From Halarcobacter mediterraneus (GTDB lineage Bacteria > Campylobacterota > Campylobacteria > Campylobacterales > Arcobacteraceae), in assembly GCF_004116625.1 (NCBI RefSeq), contig NZ_NXIE01000004.1:1-64000 (forward strand): a DNA stretch of 64,000 bases, written 5' to 3'. Made by a program: the position numbers and the translations under genes. The notes under the pieces are model-generated. The model saw only the letters and a list, made by a program, of their open reading frames with translations. It made no database searches and was not told the origin of the DNA. This document shows, piece after piece, positions 35,025 to 44,793 of the stretch. Numbering within the stretch: position 1 is the stretch's first letter; the number at the start of each line of letters is the position of its first letter.

Positions 35025-36190
35025 AAAACTTATTACTAATTTTCTTGTTTTCTTTTATTATAATTGGATGTGCTTCAAAACAACAAAGCTCTTCTTTTAA
35101 AAATAAGCCTGTAATTTTTTCTAAACCAATAATTCAAACAGAAAAAGAACTTGAAGAAATAAAAAATGAGCCAATTCAAGAAGCTATTGAAGAAGATGAA
35201 CAAGGCTTAAATAAAGTTGCTATTTTATATCCATCTAAAGTTGTTGGTAAATATGCTAAATCAACTATAAGTGCTGTTACTGCCTATTTAGTTTATAATA
35301 ATAAAGAGTTTGAAGTAATAGCTTTTGATACTAAAAATGAGCAAGAATTTAATATTCTAAATCAAGTTAAAGAAATTGAAAATAGAGGTTTTAAAAAAGT
35401 AATTGCTTTATTTACTAAACAAGGTTTTGATGTACTTAATAAAACAGATTCTTTAGATTTTGCAAAAATTTATTATCCTTTAATCAATAAAAGTGAAGTA
35501 AAAGAGACTAAAAGTAATTTTATTTTTGGTGGGATATCTTATAAAGAACAGTTTGAATTATTAAAAACTTTATCAAGTAAAAATAGTGCGATGTTTTATG
35601 TTAAGTCTTACTTAGGAAGTAAACTTAAAAATTATTATGATGAAATGTTCTTAGAAAATAGGCCTAAAGTTATTGAAATTGATTCAAAAATAAATAGATA
35701 TAAATATATTATGAATGATAAAAATTTATTATATAATACCATAGTTTTAAATACTCCTATTATAAAAAGTTCTATCGTTTTATCACAATTAACAGCTTAT
35801 GAAATTGATCCTGTTAGAATATTATCTACACAATTGAATTTTGATCCTTTACTTGTTAAATTAACTCAAGAAAAAGATAGAAAGAATTTATTTGTAGTTA
35901 ATTCTATTTCTAATGTAGATGATTTTATTGAAGAGTATGCTGATTTGTTAGGAGCAGATGTTGTATATAATTGGGTTGATTATTCCTCTTTAGTTGGAAT
36001 AGAATATCTAATAAGTATTGATAGTTATGAAAGTGAAAGAGTAACGCAAACACAAATTCTAAATAATCAAGTTGAATATTTACCTACTTTATACAGAGGA
36101 ACTTCTTACGGCTTTAAAAAAGTTGAAGATATAAATTCTGTTTTAGAAGAAACTAATAATAAAATTCTAAAAATACAAGAAAATAGATAG
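35021..36190 (+). CDS. LpoA/LppC-like outer membrane lipoprotein
   Basis: The 389-residue protein begins with a signal peptide and lipobox IIGC (Cys17), starting at TTG 35021 within the end of the previous gene. The mature protein has a Glu-rich stalk (40-65) and then a periplasmic-binding-protein-like fold: VAILYPSKVVGKYAKST, VIALFTKQGFDVL and LSTQLNFDPLLVKLT. This resembles the C-terminal domain of LpoA, which activates penicillin-binding protein 1A. Similarity is by architecture and is moderate. The E. coli protein is larger and has an extra TPR domain, absent here. Confidence 0.55.
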   Translation: MKNLLLIFLFSFIIIGCASKQQSSSFKNKPVIFSKPIIQTEKELEEIKNEPIQEAIEEDEQGLNKVAILYPSKVVGKYAKSTISAVTAYLVYNNKEFEVIAFDTKNEQEFNILNQVKEIENRGFKKVIALFTKQGFDVLNKTDSLDFAKIYYPLINKSEVKETKSNFIFGGISYKEQFELLKTLSSKNSAMFYVKSYLGSKLKNYYDEMFLENRPKVIEIDSKINRYKYIMNDKNLLYNTIVLNTPIIKSSIVLSQLTAYEIDPVRILSTQLNFDPLLVKLTQEKDRKNLFVVNSISNVDDFIEEYADLLGADVVYNWVDYSSLVGIEYLISIDSYESERVTQTQILNNQVEYLPTLYRGTSYGFKKVEDINSVLEETNNKILKIQENR

Positions 36191-36234
36191 TAAGAGCCTT
36201 AAAATAGAGAATAAAAAATTAAGATTCTTTTAGA

Positions 36235-36245
36235 TATAATCGCGA
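36235..36245 (+). promoter_or_regulatory. aspS: aspS -10 box with GC-rich discriminator
   Basis: GATATAATCGCGAATATTT: TATAAT at 36235-36240 followed by CGCG, about 30 bases before the aspS start. It matches the valS promoter over more than ten bases. No -35 consensus is visible. Confidence 0.6.
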
Positions 36246-36269
36246 ATATTTATAGAAATGGAGTAAGAA

Positions 36270-38033
36270 TTGAGAACTCATTATTGTACTGATGTAACGG
36301 AAAAAAATATAGATGAAATTGTTACTGTTGCTGGTTGGGTAAACAGTAGAAGAGATCATGGTGGAATTATTTTTATTGATTTAAGAGATAGAGGTGGTTT
36401 AGTTCAACTTGTGTGTGATCCTGCTGATAATAAAGATGCATGGGAAGTTGCAGATAGTGTTAGAGATGAATTTGTTTTAATTGCAACAGGTAAAGTTAGA
36501 GCTAGAGGTGAAGGTTTAGAAAACCCTAATTTAGTTACTGGAAAAATCGAAATTGTTGTTGATAACTTAGTAATTGAAAATAGATCGAAACCTATGCCAT
36601 TTGAATTAGGTGATGAAAAAGTAAATGAAGAAATTAGATTAAGAAATAGATTCTTAGAGTTAAGAACAGAAAAATCTTATGAAATTTTCAAATTAAGAAG
36701 TACTGCAAATATTGCAGTTAGAAATTGCCTAAATGAATTAGGTTTCTTAGATGTTGAAACACCAATTTTAACAAAATCTACACCAGAAGGTGCAAGAGAT
36801 TATCTTGTTCCAAGTAGAGTTCATCCTGGTGAATTTTATGCCCTTCCTCAATCACCTCAATTATTTAAACAACTTTTAATGGTATCTGGATTTGATAAAT
36901 ACTTCCAAATTGCTAAATGTTTTAGAGATGAAGATTTAAGAGCTGATAGACAACCTGAATTTACTCAAATTGATGTTGAAATGTCATTTTGTAATCAAGA
37001 AGATGTAATCAAAGTAGCTGAAAAATTAATTCACGATACATTTAAAGCTTGTGGAAAAGATGTACCAACTACATTCCCAAGAATTACTTATAAAGATGCT
37101 ATGGAAAAATATGGTTCAGATAAACCAGATATGAGATTTGACATGGCTATGGTAGATGTTATTGATATTTTTGCTAACTCTACAAATGAAATCTTTGCTG
37201 ATATTGCAAAAGATACTAAAAACAATAGAATCAAAGCTCTAAGATGTCCAAATGGAGATAATATCTTCTCAAAAAGACAAATGAAAGGTTTTGAGGATTA
37301 CGTTAGAAAATTTGGAGCTAAAGGTCTTGGTTACTTCCAAATGAAAGAAGATGGATTAAAAGGTCCTTTAACTAAATTCTTCGAAGATGCGGATTTAGAA
37401 GCAATCGTAAAATCAACTGAACTTGAAGTTGGTGATGTTGTATTCTTTGGAGCAGGTGAAAAGAAAACTGTATGTGATTATATGGGAAGATTTAGACTTT
37501 ATCTTGCAGAGCAAATGGAAATTATTCCCGCAGACACTTATGAGTTTGTATGGGTTGTTGATTTCCCAATGTTTGAAATTGAAGATGGAAAAACTAAAGC
37601 ATTACACCATCCATTTACTATGCCTAACTTAGAAAAATGTGATTTAAATAATGTAGAAGATTTAGAAGATATTGAATCAATTGCTTATGATATTGTATTA
37701 AATGGTACTGAGCTTGGTGGTGGTTCAATCAGAATTCATAAAGAAGAAGTACAAGAAAAAGTATTTGAACTTATGGGGATTTCTAATGAAGAAGCAAATG
37801 AAAAGTTTGGATTCTTACTTGAAGCATTAAGATATGGTGCACCAAGCCATGGTGGATTTGCTCTTGGGTTTGATAGACTTATTATGTTATTAGCAGGTAC
37901 TGATTCTATTAGAGATGTAATTGCTTTCCCTAAAACTCAAAGAGCTCAATGTTTATTAACACAAGCACCTTCAGCTGTTGATAATGAGCAATTAAAAGAA
38001 TTAAGTCTTAGAATTAGAAAGACTGAAGTATAA
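36270..38033 (+). CDS. aspS: Aspartyl-tRNA synthetase (probably non-discriminating)
   Basis: The 587-residue class II synthetase starts at TTG 36270 ([13 protein letters not shown]), after a GGAG site. An OB-fold anticodon domain (residues 1-105, [20 protein letters not shown]) is followed by the catalytic domain with motif 2 ([18 protein letters not shown]), the GAD insertion and motif 3 ([13 protein letters not shown]). It is the full-length bacterial type. Campylobacterota generally lack AsnRS and rely on AspRS plus GatCAB for Asn-tRNA; that this enzyme is non-discriminating follows from that knowledge, not from this sequence. Confidence 0.97.
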   Translation: MRTHYCTDVTEKNIDEIVTVAGWVNSRRDHGGIIFIDLRDRGGLVQLVCDPADNKDAWEVADSVRDEFVLIATGKVRARGEGLENPNLVTGKIEIVVDNLVIENRSKPMPFELGDEKVNEEIRLRNRFLELRTEKSYEIFKLRSTANIAVRNCLNELGFLDVETPILTKSTPEGARDYLVPSRVHPGEFYALPQSPQLFKQLLMVSGFDKYFQIAKCFRDEDLRADRQPEFTQIDVEMSFCNQEDVIKVAEKLIHDTFKACGKDVPTTFPRITYKDAMEKYGSDKPDMRFDMAMVDVIDIFANSTNEIFADIAKDTKNNRIKALRCPNGDNIFSKRQMKGFEDYVRKFGAKGLGYFQMKEDGLKGPLTKFFEDADLEAIVKSTELEVGDVVFFGAGEKKTVCDYMGRFRLYLAEQMEIIPADTYEFVWVVDFPMFEIEDGKTKALHHPFTMPNLEKCDLNNVEDLEDIESIAYDIVLNGTELGGGSIRIHKEEVQEKVFELMGISNEEANEKFGFLLEALRYGAPSHGGFALGFDRLIMLLAGTDSIRDVIAFPKTQRAQCLLTQAPSAVDNEQLKELSLRIRKTEV

Positions 38034-38050
38034 TTAAAAAAGGCAACAAT

Positions 38051-38851
38051 ATGATTAAATTTATATTCGTATTGTTAGCCTTATTCTCTTTTCTAAATGC
38101 AAAAATACATTTAGTAGTAACTTATCCTATTCATAAAAAACTTATTGAAAAAATAGCAAAAGATGATTTTGTTATTCATGTAGTTGAAGATGGAAATACT
38201 AGTTTTGCAAAAAAACGAAATCTTCATAAAAATGAAATTTATTACAGTAATGTTTATCTTACATATGGTTTAGAGAAAGAAGAAAGATATATTAAACTTT
38301 TTAAAAATAGAAACAGATATATTAATATTATTAATCTCACTAAAAATATAAAAAAAGATATAGTTAATGGTAAGGAAAATCCCTACGTCTGGATGGATCC
38401 TATCTTAGTGAGAAAACTATCCAAAAATATCTTTGAAGAATTAAGTAAATTAAAATCCTACAGAAAAGATTTCTTTAAAGAAAATTATGAAAACTTTTTG
38501 ATGGAATTAGATAGATTATTTTTATCTTTAAAGAAAAGACTTGAAAAAAATGAATTTTATAATATATATGTTTATGAACCTTATTGGCACTATTTTGCAA
38601 AAAGATTTAGATTAAATCTTTATTATAAAGAGAATAGATATACAAACTTAGATGAAGTCCCACAACTAGTGGAATTTTCAAAAAAACATAATATAAAAAA
38701 ACTTTTAATTAAAGAAGAAAGCTCTTACGAACAAGCTCAATCTTTAGCTTCAAATATTAATGCAGATATTATCGAGCATGATATCACAAAATATAACTGG
38801 CGTGTAAATCTTCAATCTCTTGTTAGAAAGATTTCGAAATATAAAAGATAA
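38051..38851 (+). CDS. ZnuA/TroA-like periplasmic metal-binding protein, with altered ligand motif
   Basis: The 266-residue protein has a signal peptide (cleavage likely after LNA, residue 17) and the cluster A-I binding-protein fold: LVVTYPIHKKLIEKIA at the start, NPYVWMDPILVRKLSKNI in the middle, and YEPYWHYFAKRFRL and LLIKEESSYEQAQSLA later. In ZnuA the middle motif is normally PH-[IV]-WxDP, with a metal-binding His; here it is Pro111-Tyr112. No ABC permease or ATPase gene is adjacent. It may bind another ligand or a metal differently. It lies 17 bases after aspS and is probably cotranscribed. Confidence 0.7.
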   Translation: MIKFIFVLLALFSFLNAKIHLVVTYPIHKKLIEKIAKDDFVIHVVEDGNTSFAKKRNLHKNEIYYSNVYLTYGLEKEERYIKLFKNRNRYINIINLTKNIKKDIVNGKENPYVWMDPILVRKLSKNIFEELSKLKSYRKDFFKENYENFLMELDRLFLSLKKRLEKNEFYNIYVYEPYWHYFAKRFRLNLYYKENRYTNLDEVPQLVEFSKKHNIKKLLIKEESSYEQAQSLASNINADIIEHDITKYNWRVNLQSLVRKISKYKR

Positions 38852-38865
38852 TTTATCAACTGAGT

Positions 38866-38893
38866 AGTTTTTATACAATCTGTATAAAAAACT
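38866..38893. repeat. Inverted repeat upstream of the Cache-CheW gene
   Basis: AGTTTTTATACA (38866-38877) faces TGTATAAAAAACT (38881-38893) across a three-base spacer, with one extra A in the right arm. There is no T run after it in the plus direction. It might be an operator for the downstream gene or a weak terminator for the upstream one. Confidence 0.4.
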
Positions 38894-38941
38894 GATTTAA
38901 ATATATTGTATCATTCTCTTATGAAAGATAGGAGAAATATC

Positions 38942-41515
38942 ATGTCAAGAAATCTAGTAGAATATAAAGGAATAAAAGTAAAAAAAGAACTTTATCCTCT
39001 TATTAAGCATATAGAAGATGTTGATAAGTATAGGGAAGAGTTAGGAAGATTAAGTTCTTCTTGGGATATTTTTGCACTTTTAGGTCAATTAGGTGATATT
39101 AATATTGATATTGGTAAAACAAAAGAAAACTTCTTAAATTTAACAACAACTCTTCTTAATCACTTAAGTGAAGAAACTGTTAAAAAATCTACTACTGAAA
39201 TGAAATTTAAAGCTCAAGTTGCAATTGATATTGTAAATAGAAATCTTTTTGAAAGAACAGCTGACATAGGCTTCTTAGCAACTGATGATGATATTAGAGA
39301 CTTTTTACAAAACTTTGTTTCAAGATACAACAGTGATAGCGTAGAATTAAAAGAAGATATTCAAAAAAGATTTTTGGAGTATGTTCAAAAATACTCAGTT
39401 TATTATGATATTGTTTTAGCTGATACTAAAGGGAAAATTGTAGCAAGATTAGATGATAATATAAAAATTGATTGGTTAAATAAAGAATTTACTCAAAAAG
39501 TAATTAACTCAAGTGATGAATATGTAGAAACTTTTCAATACCATGATTTTATTCCACACAAAAAACAGTCTTTAGTATATTCATATAAAGTAACAGAAAC
39601 TAACGATTCCGACTCAGAGGTTTTAGGTGTACTTTGTCTTTGTTTTAGATTTAGAGATGAGATGGAAGGAATTTTTAACAATCTAATTGAAACAAGAAAT
39701 AAAGAGGCTTTAACTATTTTAGATGAAGATGGAATTGTAATTGCTTCAAGTGATAAAGACTATATCCCTTTAGAATCAAAATTGGAAATTGTTTTAGATG
39801 AAGAGTATAAAATTGTCTCTTTTTGTGGTAGAGATTATATTGCAAAAACTTGTATAACAAATGGGTATCAAGGGTTTAAAGGTCTTAAGTGGTATGGACA
39901 TATTATGGTTCCTTTAGAATATGCTTTTTTAAGTAATCAAAATGATAGACCAGAAGTAGATGATGGGATTATTGAATCAATGATGAACAATGAACAACAC
40001 TTTTCAAAAGATTTAAAAGATGTATTTAATAAAAGTAAAACTATTCAAGAAAATCTTGGACGTGTTATTTGGAATGGTAATGTTGCACAAAGTAAACTAA
40101 ACTCTTCAAATAGAGAGTTTTCAAAATCTCTTTTAAGTGAGATTGGAGTTACAGGAGTTAAAGCAAACTCTTCCTTAAGTAATCTAAATCAAACAATTAT
40201 TAACTCTATTTTAAAAGATAGTGAGTTTCTATCTTCCCTTGCCCTTGATATTATGGATAGAAATCTTTATGAAAGAGCAAATGATTGTAGATGGTGGGCA
40301 CTAACTTCCTTCTTTAGAAAAGCATTTGATGAGTATGAATCTTTGGAATATAAAGAAAAAGAGATCTCTTCTATTTTGAAGTATATAAATGATTTATATA
40401 CAGTTTATACAAATCTACTTGTATTTGATAAAAGTGGAAAAATAATTGCTGTATCAAATGAAAAAGAAAACTATTTAGTAGGAAAAGTTTTACCTCAAAA
40501 GTGGGTTGGACAAACTCTAAAGTTAACTGACACCTCAAAGTATTGTGTTTCAGATTTTGAAGAGACTAATCTTTATTCAAATGAGTCAACATACATTTAT
40601 TGTGCTGCAATTAGGTCTTTTGAAAATCAAGATGAAATAAATGGTGGGATAGCTATTGTATTTGATTCTACAGCTGAATTTAAAGCTATGTTAGAAGATA
40701 GTTTACCCAAAGATAAAGATGGAGTATTTGCTTTATTTGCATCAAGGGATAAAAGAGTTATTTCTTCAACAAATAAAGATATAGAAGTAAACTCAATTAT
40801 TGATATAGAAGATAAATTTTTTGAATTAAAAAATGGTGAACAACTAAGTGAAATTATTGAAATAGATAATAAATATTATGCCTTAGGTGTTAGATGTTCT
40901 CAAGGATATAGAGAGTACAAAAATGCTAAAGATGACTATGTTAATGATGTTTTTTGTTTAGTGTTTAACTATATAGGAGATAAAAACTTTGATGAAAAAA
41001 GGCATGAGCAAAAATCAAAGTTTTTAAATTCAAGTACAAAAAAGATATTTACAGATACTTGTATTGAGTTAGCAACTTTTCACTTAGGAAATAAGTTTCT
41101 TGCAGTAGAAGCTAAGAATGTTATTGAATCTATCTCTATAGATAAATTAGAAGAATCAATTGATATGGATAAGAACAATCCCTTTAAAGGAATGGTTCTA
41201 CATAAAGATACTTTAATCTCTGTTCTTGATATCAGAAGTTTTATCAAAGAGGAAATTGGCGATGAAGAGTTAAATACAATTATTTTATTAGAATATGATA
41301 AGGATAATAAAGAACATTGTATAGGAATATTAGTATCATCATTAGAAAGTGTTTCAGTTGTAGAAAAAGACTCTATTCAACAAATTCAAAGTCACTTTTT
41401 GGGAACTGGAACTTTGGTTGAAAGTTTAGCTGATATTAGTGATTATGAAGAATCTCAAGTTGCAATGGTTCTTGATATTAAAAAGATTGATGACAATTTA
41501 ACAAAGAAGGTTTAA
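38942..41515 (+). CDS. Soluble tandem Cache-domain protein with C-terminal CheW domain
   Basis: The start MSRNLVEYKG at 38942 has AGGAG upstream, while the longer frame from 38906 lacks one. The 857-residue protein has no signal peptide or membrane segment. Two similar sensor halves can be aligned: DIVNRNLFERTADIGFLATD begins the first and DIMDRNLYERANDCRWWALT the second, each followed by a PAS-like Cache fold (DIVLADTKGKIVARLDD; NLLVFDKSGKIIAVSN). The last 150 residues are a CheW domain (LATFHLGNKFLAVEAKNVIE, FKGMVLHKDTLISVLDIRS, SLESVSVV). It probably couples a cytoplasmic signal to the chemotaxis array through CheA. Confidence 0.75.
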   Translation: MSRNLVEYKGIKVKKELYPLIKHIEDVDKYREELGRLSSSWDIFALLGQLGDINIDIGKTKENFLNLTTTLLNHLSEETVKKSTTEMKFKAQVAIDIVNRNLFERTADIGFLATDDDIRDFLQNFVSRYNSDSVELKEDIQKRFLEYVQKYSVYYDIVLADTKGKIVARLDDNIKIDWLNKEFTQKVINSSDEYVETFQYHDFIPHKKQSLVYSYKVTETNDSDSEVLGVLCLCFRFRDEMEGIFNNLIETRNKEALTILDEDGIVIASSDKDYIPLESKLEIVLDEEYKIVSFCGRDYIAKTCITNGYQGFKGLKWYGHIMVPLEYAFLSNQNDRPEVDDGIIESMMNNEQHFSKDLKDVFNKSKTIQENLGRVIWNGNVAQSKLNSSNREFSKSLLSEIGVTGVKANSSLSNLNQTIINSILKDSEFLSSLALDIMDRNLYERANDCRWWALTSFFRKAFDEYESLEYKEKEISSILKYINDLYTVYTNLLVFDKSGKIIAVSNEKENYLVGKVLPQKWVGQTLKLTDTSKYCVSDFEETNLYSNESTYIYCAAIRSFENQDEINGGIAIVFDSTAEFKAMLEDSLPKDKDGVFALFASRDKRVISSTNKDIEVNSIIDIEDKFFELKNGEQLSEIIEIDNKYYALGVRCSQGYREYKNAKDDYVNDVFCLVFNYIGDKNFDEKRHEQKSKFLNSSTKKIFTDTCIELATFHLGNKFLAVEAKNVIESISIDKLEESIDMDKNNPFKGMVLHKDTLISVLDIRSFIKEEIGDEELNTIILLEYDKDNKEHCIGILVSSLESVSVVEKDSIQQIQSHFLGTGTLVESLADISDYEESQVAMVLDIKKIDDNLTKKV

Positions 41516-41591
41516 TTAGTTATAAATTTATATGATAGGTTAAAACATCTTTTGGCACAATACGAAAAAACTAAACTGAAAGTAAAAGCTT

Positions 41592-43364
41592 ATGAGTGCC
41601 AACAATAAAAATGATAAACAAAATAAAGAACAAAGATTTTTACCTACTACTAGAAAAGAGATGGATGCTTTAGGCTGGGAGCAATGTGATGTGATATTAG
41701 TAAGTGGAGATGCTTATATTGACTCTCCATTTATTGGTGTTGCTGTTGTTGGAAGAATTCTTGAAGCTTTAGGTTTTAAAGTAGGAATCATAGGACAACC
41801 TGATATTAAAAATGAAGATGTGAAAAGATTAGGTGAACCAAAATTATACTGGGGAGTTAGTGGTGGAAGTATTGACTCAATGGTATCAAACTACACGGCA
41901 ACTAAAAAGTTTAGAAATAACGATGATTATACTCCTGGTGGAAAAAATGATAAAAGACCAGATAGAGCTACTTTAGTTTATACAAATCTAATTAGAAGAC
42001 ATTTTAAAAATACAGTTCCAATTGTTTTAGGTGGAATAGAAGCTAGTTTAAGAAGAATTACTCATTATGACTTTTGGACGAACAAATTAAGAAAACCAAT
42101 TCTTTTTGATGCAAAAGCAGATTATCTTATTTATGGTATGGGAGAAGTTGCTATAAGAGAGTTCTCAACAGCTTTAAGAGAGGGGAAAGACCCAAGAGAG
42201 GTTAGGGGAGTTTGTTATATCTCTAAAGAACCTGTAGAGGAGTTTTTACAGCTTCCTTCTCATCAAGAGTGTTTAGATGATAAAGAAAAATATATAGACC
42301 TTTTTGATGATTTTTATAAAAACAATGACCCAATTTCTGCAAAGGGACTTTGTCAAAAAGTAGATACAAGATATGCTATTCAAAACCCTCCCTGTGATTA
42401 TCTTGATGAAAAAGAGATGGATGAGGTGGCTTCATATAATTATATTAGAGATTTGCATCCATACCACAAACCACAAGGTAAAGTTAAATGTTTAGAGACA
42501 ATTAAATTCTCTATCCAAACTCACCATGGATGCTGGGGAGAGTGTAACTTCTGTGCCATTGGAGTTCACCAAGGTAGAACTATTAGAACTAGAAGTGAAG
42601 AAAATATTCTAAGTGAAGCAAAAGAATTTACACAAGATAAAGATTTCAAAGGTGTAATCTCAGATGTTGGTGGACCAACAGCTAATATGTACGGATATGA
42701 GTGTAATAAAAAACTTAAAAAAGGAACCTGTGCTGAAATAAGATGTGTTGATTATGATAGACTTTGTAAGGTTATGAAAGTTGACCATAGTAGGCACTTA
42801 AATCTTTTAAGAGATATTAGAAAAGTTCCTGGTGTAAAAAAAGCTTTCGTTGCCTCTGGTTTAAGATATGACTTTATTCCAGCAGATAAAAAACATGGAT
42901 ATGAGTATTTAAAAGAGCTTGTAAACCATCATATCTCTGGTCAAATGAAAGTAGCCCCTGAACATACTTCTGATAGAGTTTTAAAGCTTATGGGAAAACC
43001 TGGGAAACAACCACTTATTGAATTTAAAAAGATGTATGATAGATTAAATAAAGAAGCTGGAAAGAAACAGTTTTTAACTTACTATTTAATTGCGGCACAT
43101 CCAGGATGTGAAGAGAAAGATATGCATGAATTAAAACAGTTTACTACCCATGAATTAAAAATGAATCCAGAACAAGCACAGGTTTTCACTCCAACTCCTG
43201 GAACATATTCATCTGTTATGTACTATACAGAAATGGACCCAGAAACAAGAAAAAAAATCTATGTTGAAAAAGATAATGCTAGAAAAGAAAAACAAAAAAA
43301 TATAGTAATAGATAAAAGTTACTATCAAAGAAGAAAAAAATCTAATAATGGAATGCAAAGTTAA
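41592..43364 (+). CDS. YgiQ family radical SAM protein
   Basis: The 590-residue protein begins FLPTTRKEMDALGWEQCDVI, the YgiQ N-terminus, with a B12-binding-like domain (GDAYIDSPFIGVAVVGR). The radical SAM cluster motif CWGECNFC (Cys314, Cys318, Cys321) follows, then MKVAPEHTSDRVLKLMGKP and VFTPTPGTYSSVMYYT. The family is widespread, but its reaction is not known. It seems to be a single gene with a strong terminator after it. A TTGGCACAAT sequence lies upstream but lacks the -12 half of a sigma54 promoter. Confidence 0.92.
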   Translation: MSANNKNDKQNKEQRFLPTTRKEMDALGWEQCDVILVSGDAYIDSPFIGVAVVGRILEALGFKVGIIGQPDIKNEDVKRLGEPKLYWGVSGGSIDSMVSNYTATKKFRNNDDYTPGGKNDKRPDRATLVYTNLIRRHFKNTVPIVLGGIEASLRRITHYDFWTNKLRKPILFDAKADYLIYGMGEVAIREFSTALREGKDPREVRGVCYISKEPVEEFLQLPSHQECLDDKEKYIDLFDDFYKNNDPISAKGLCQKVDTRYAIQNPPCDYLDEKEMDEVASYNYIRDLHPYHKPQGKVKCLETIKFSIQTHHGCWGECNFCAIGVHQGRTIRTRSEENILSEAKEFTQDKDFKGVISDVGGPTANMYGYECNKKLKKGTCAEIRCVDYDRLCKVMKVDHSRHLNLLRDIRKVPGVKKAFVASGLRYDFIPADKKHGYEYLKELVNHHISGQMKVAPEHTSDRVLKLMGKPGKQPLIEFKKMYDRLNKEAGKKQFLTYYLIAAHPGCEEKDMHELKQFTTHELKMNPEQAQVFTPTPGTYSSVMYYTEMDPETRKKIYVEKDNARKEKQKNIVIDKSYYQRRKKSNNGMQS

Positions 43365-43385
43365 TTATATTAAAAATTCTTCTAA

Positions 43386-43420
43386 AAAAAAGGGAAGCTA
43401 AAATAAAGCTTCCCTTTTTT
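43386..43420. terminator. Strong bidirectional terminator between ygiQ and adk
   Basis: A perfect 14-bp stem, AAAAAAGGGAAGCT and its complement, with a seven-base loop (43400-43406) and T tracts in both directions. It serves the convergent ygiQ-family gene and adenylate kinase gene. Confidence 0.9.
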
Positions 43421-43435
43421 ATTTTCTTAATATGT

Positions 43436-44062
43436 TTATGCTAAAGCTTCAATCATATCTTTTGTAACTTCTGAAACTTCTTTTGTACCATCAAGTTCAA
43501 CCATTACACCCATATTTTTATAAAAATCAATTAAAGGCGCAGTTTGTTCATGGTATGCTGCTAATCTTTTTGTAACAGTTTCTTCTGTATCATCAGCTCT
43601 TTGAACAAGATCTTCTTCTTTTTCATCTACTGGTGGGTTAAATTTGATATGGTAAATTTTACCAGTTACTTTTGATGTCCTTCTTCCTGTGATTCTTTCT
43701 ACAATATCAGAATCAGGTACATTTAGTGAAATAACTTTATCTAAAGTAATTCCCATATTTTCCATTAATTCTTTTAAAGCTTCTGCTTGTGGTAATGTTC
43801 TTGGAAAACCATCAAGAATAAAACCTTTTTTACAGTCATCTTCAGCAAGTCTATCTTTAATAATACCAATAATAGTTGAATCAGGAACCAATTGACCTGC
43901 ATCCATAAATTTTTTTGCTTCCATTCCCATTTCAGTTTTATCTGCAATTGCAGCTCTTAAAATATCTCCAGTTGAAATTTGTGGGATATTATATTTTTCA
44001 ATTAAAAATTTTGCTTGTGTACCTTTTCCTGCTCCAGGTGCTCCAAATAGCATTAAGTTCAT
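43436..44062 (-). CDS. adk: Adenylate kinase, long-LID type
   Basis: The 208-residue enzyme converts AMP and ATP to two ADP. It has the P-loop GAPGAGKGTQAK, the AMP-binding QISTGDILRAAI and GFPRTLPQAEAL, and a long LID domain (GRRTSKVTGKIYHIKFNPP, DLVQRADDTEETVTKRL) of the E. coli type without zinc Cys. A second, shorter adenylate kinase is divergently transcribed 161 bases away. Having both types side by side is unusual. Confidence 0.93.
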   Translation of the reverse strand: MNLMLFGAPGAGKGTQAKFLIEKYNIPQISTGDILRAAIADKTEMGMEAKKFMDAGQLVPDSTIIGIIKDRLAEDDCKKGFILDGFPRTLPQAEALKELMENMGITLDKVISLNVPDSDIVERITGRRTSKVTGKIYHIKFNPPVDEKEEDLVQRADDTEETVTKRLAAYHEQTAPLIDFYKNMGVMVELDGTKEVSEVTKDMIEALA

Positions 44063-44223
44063 ATTTCTTTTCCTTTTTAATAGTTCTTATTTAAAAGAGA
44101 CTTGTGTTTATTGATTTTTGTTTTTTATTTGTGGTATTGTATTCAAAAAGCATTTAATATCAAATAAATAATTCATAACAGTTTTGATACAATGAGAAAT
44201 GTAAATTTAAGTAAGGAAAATAT

Positions 44224-44793
44224 TTGAAGAAACTATTTTTAATTATTGGCGCACCAGGAAGCGGGAAAACTACAGATGCAGAAATGATTGCACATAAACA
44301 TACAAATATTACTCATTATTCAACTGGAGATATGTTTAGAGCTGAAGTTGCAAGTGGAAGCCAAAGAGGAAAGGTTATAGAAGAATATATTAATGCAGGA
44401 AATATTGTACCAATTGATATAGCTATTGAAACTATAATTAAAGCTATTAAAAAAGCACCAAGTGATGTGATTGTAATTGATGGTTATCCAAGGTCGCTTG
44501 AGCAAATGACTGAACTTGATAAATATCTAGATAAAGAGTCTGAAGTACAATTAATAAATGTTATAGAAGTAACAGTCTCTGAAGAGGTGGCAAGAGAAAG
44601 GGTTTTAGGTAGAGCAAGGGGTGATGATGACAATGAAAAAGTATTTATTAATAGAATGAAAGTTTATGCTGAACCTTTATTAAACATCCAAAAATATTAT
44701 GAGTCTAAAAATATTTTACAAAAAATCAATGGAGAAAGAACGATTGAAGAAATTGTTAATGAAATGGATTCTTTCATTCAATCGAAAATCTAA
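44224..44793 (+). CDS. Adenylate kinase, short Campylobacterota type
   Basis: The 189-residue protein starts at TTG 44224 (MKKLFLIIGAPGSGKTTDAEM). It aligns along its length with the adenylate kinase of Campylobacter jejuni as I remember it (IIGAPGSGKTTDASLIA, THYSTGD, IDGYPRS, RVLGRNRGADDNEEVF). The LID is short (GRARGDDDNEKVF). AMP-binding and P-loop residues are intact, so it should be active. It overlaps the CinA-type gene by one base. Which of the two kinases supplies most of the activity cannot be told from sequence. Confidence 0.88.
   Translation: MKKLFLIIGAPGSGKTTDAEMIAHKHTNITHYSTGDMFRAEVASGSQRGKVIEEYINAGNIVPIDIAIETIIKAIKKAPSDVIVIDGYPRSLEQMTELDKYLDKESEVQLINVIEVTVSEEVARERVLGRARGDDDNEKVFINRMKVYAEPLLNIQKYYESKNILQKINGERTIEEIVNEMDSFIQSKI

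Noticed and set aside
41552-41568. TTGGCACAAT upstream of the ygiQ-family gene as a sigma54 promoter
   Set aside because: The -24 half (TTGGCAC) is good, but the -12 half TTGC is absent at the required spacing.
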